DNA from: Anaerolineae bacterium | Lineage (GTDB): Bacteria > Chloroflexota > Anaerolineae > JAADDB01 | NCBI GenBank assembly: GCA_015486895.1 | Contig: WFQT01000362.1 | Coordinates: 1-14,374 of the forward strand | Direction: 5' to 3' | Length of the DNA: 14,374 nt | In this document: in pieces, positions 14,018 to 14,374 of the stretch | Position numbering within the stretch: the first letter of the stretch is position 1 | Layout: each line of letters starts with the position of its first letter | Notes under the pieces: model-generated | The model's database searches: none | The model's input: the letters and a program-made list of their open reading frames with translations, nothing else | Told to the model about the DNA's origin: nothing | Position numbers and translations under genes: made by a program

Positions 14018-14374
14018 AACTCCGTTACCAGCGCGCCGACCAACTGCAGGTGGAAACCATTGTAGCTGCTTTCAACAGCGCCTTCCGTGACTACCCCTTA
14101 CCGCTGCACATGTATGCGCCCCATTTCCACGAATACGAACGAGCATGGGGCATGGATTTATCATTATCCTTTGTGGCATTGCGAGATCACAAGCCTTTGG
14201 GCATCGCACTCATGGGCCGCCGGGGAGATCAGGGATGGATTGCCGGCTTGGGCGTCTTGCCACGCTGGCGCGGCGAGGGCATCGGTGACTTACTCCTACA
14301 GAGAGCTCACGAAGCCGCCGCTAATGCCAGCGTCAAACGTATCACTTTAGAGGTGCTCAGAGACAATACAACTG
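14014..14374 (+). CDS. GNAT-family N-acetyltransferase, cut by right edge
   Basis: The frame is open from the ATG at 14014 to the window end (120 complete codons). The acetyl-CoA motif A is visible as GLGVLPRWRGEGIGDLLLQR (about 85-104), with the R-G-E-G-I-G pyrophosphate loop. VKRITLEVLRDN looks like the following beta strand. The N-terminal part (FNSAFRDYPLPL, FHEYERAWG) resembles GNAT proteins acting on small molecules or proteins, but the acceptor is unknown. The ATGA overlap with the deaminase stop and AGGAG 10 nt upstream indicate translational coupling. The C-terminus is missing. Confidence 0.85.
   Translation, partial: MKLRYQRADQLQVETIVAAFNSAFRDYPLPLHMYAPHFHEYERAWGMDLSLSFVALRDHKPLGIALMGRRGDQGWIAGLGVLPRWRGEGIGDLLLQRAHEAAANASVKRITLEVLRDNTT

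Overview
The window looks like chromosomal DNA of a moderate-GC, environmental, probably anaerobic or facultative bacterium. Chloroflexota (Anaerolineae/Caldilineae-like) is my best guess. The reasons are a pyruvate:ferredoxin oxidoreductase built as two NifJ-like half-proteins, a TalC-type transaldolase, an ADA-like amidohydrolase, and intergenic spaces carrying short dispersed palindromic repeats. The taxonomic call is inference, since there is no rRNA or other marker. I see no phage, transposase, CRISPR array, tRNA or rRNA.

Left part, mostly minus strand. An unrecognised membrane protein runs off the left edge (1-475) behind an extended -10 promoter. A roughly 365-bp spacer follows, holding a decayed fragment of an alcohol dehydrogenase 3' end and the terminator of the intact adh gene. 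Then come a zinc-dependent alcohol dehydrogenase (841-1842) and the bifunctional NAD(P)H-hydrate repair enzyme Nnr (2067-3647), separated by a CACAGATT repeat cluster. The cluster appears to form the very end of nnr.

Middle. A repeat-bearing spacer of about 600 bp leads to a small plus-strand gene (4251-4457, 68 aa, possibly KOW/SH3-like) with a strong promoter, ribosome site and terminator. Facing it is a 60-aa acidic minus-strand ORF. Upstream of that ORF is a compact, previously unlisted minus-strand unit (about 5068 to 4814). It has a near-consensus sigma-70 promoter, a 36-49 aa single-pass membrane microprotein and a perfect intrinsic terminator. I consider it the most interesting item in the window. 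Next come maf (5086-5745), a textbook palindromic repeat, and the two oxidoreductase subunit genes (5895-7511 delta-beta and 7554-9500 alpha-gamma).

Right part, plus strand. A divergent spacer of about 650 bp contains two different kinds of dispersed repeat and an extended -10 promoter. It is followed by a transaldolase (10150-10806), an OmpR-type response regulator (10886-11566), its histidine kinase (11578-12957), an adenosine-deaminase-family enzyme (12968-14017) and a GNAT acetyltransferase cut by the right edge. From the regulator onward the genes are 10-11 bp apart or overlap, so they form a likely operon.

Metabolically the window joins pyruvate/ferredoxin redox chemistry, alcohol/aldehyde interconversion, repair of damaged NAD(P)H, removal of non-canonical nucleotides (Maf), pentose-phosphate carbon rearrangement and purine deamination.
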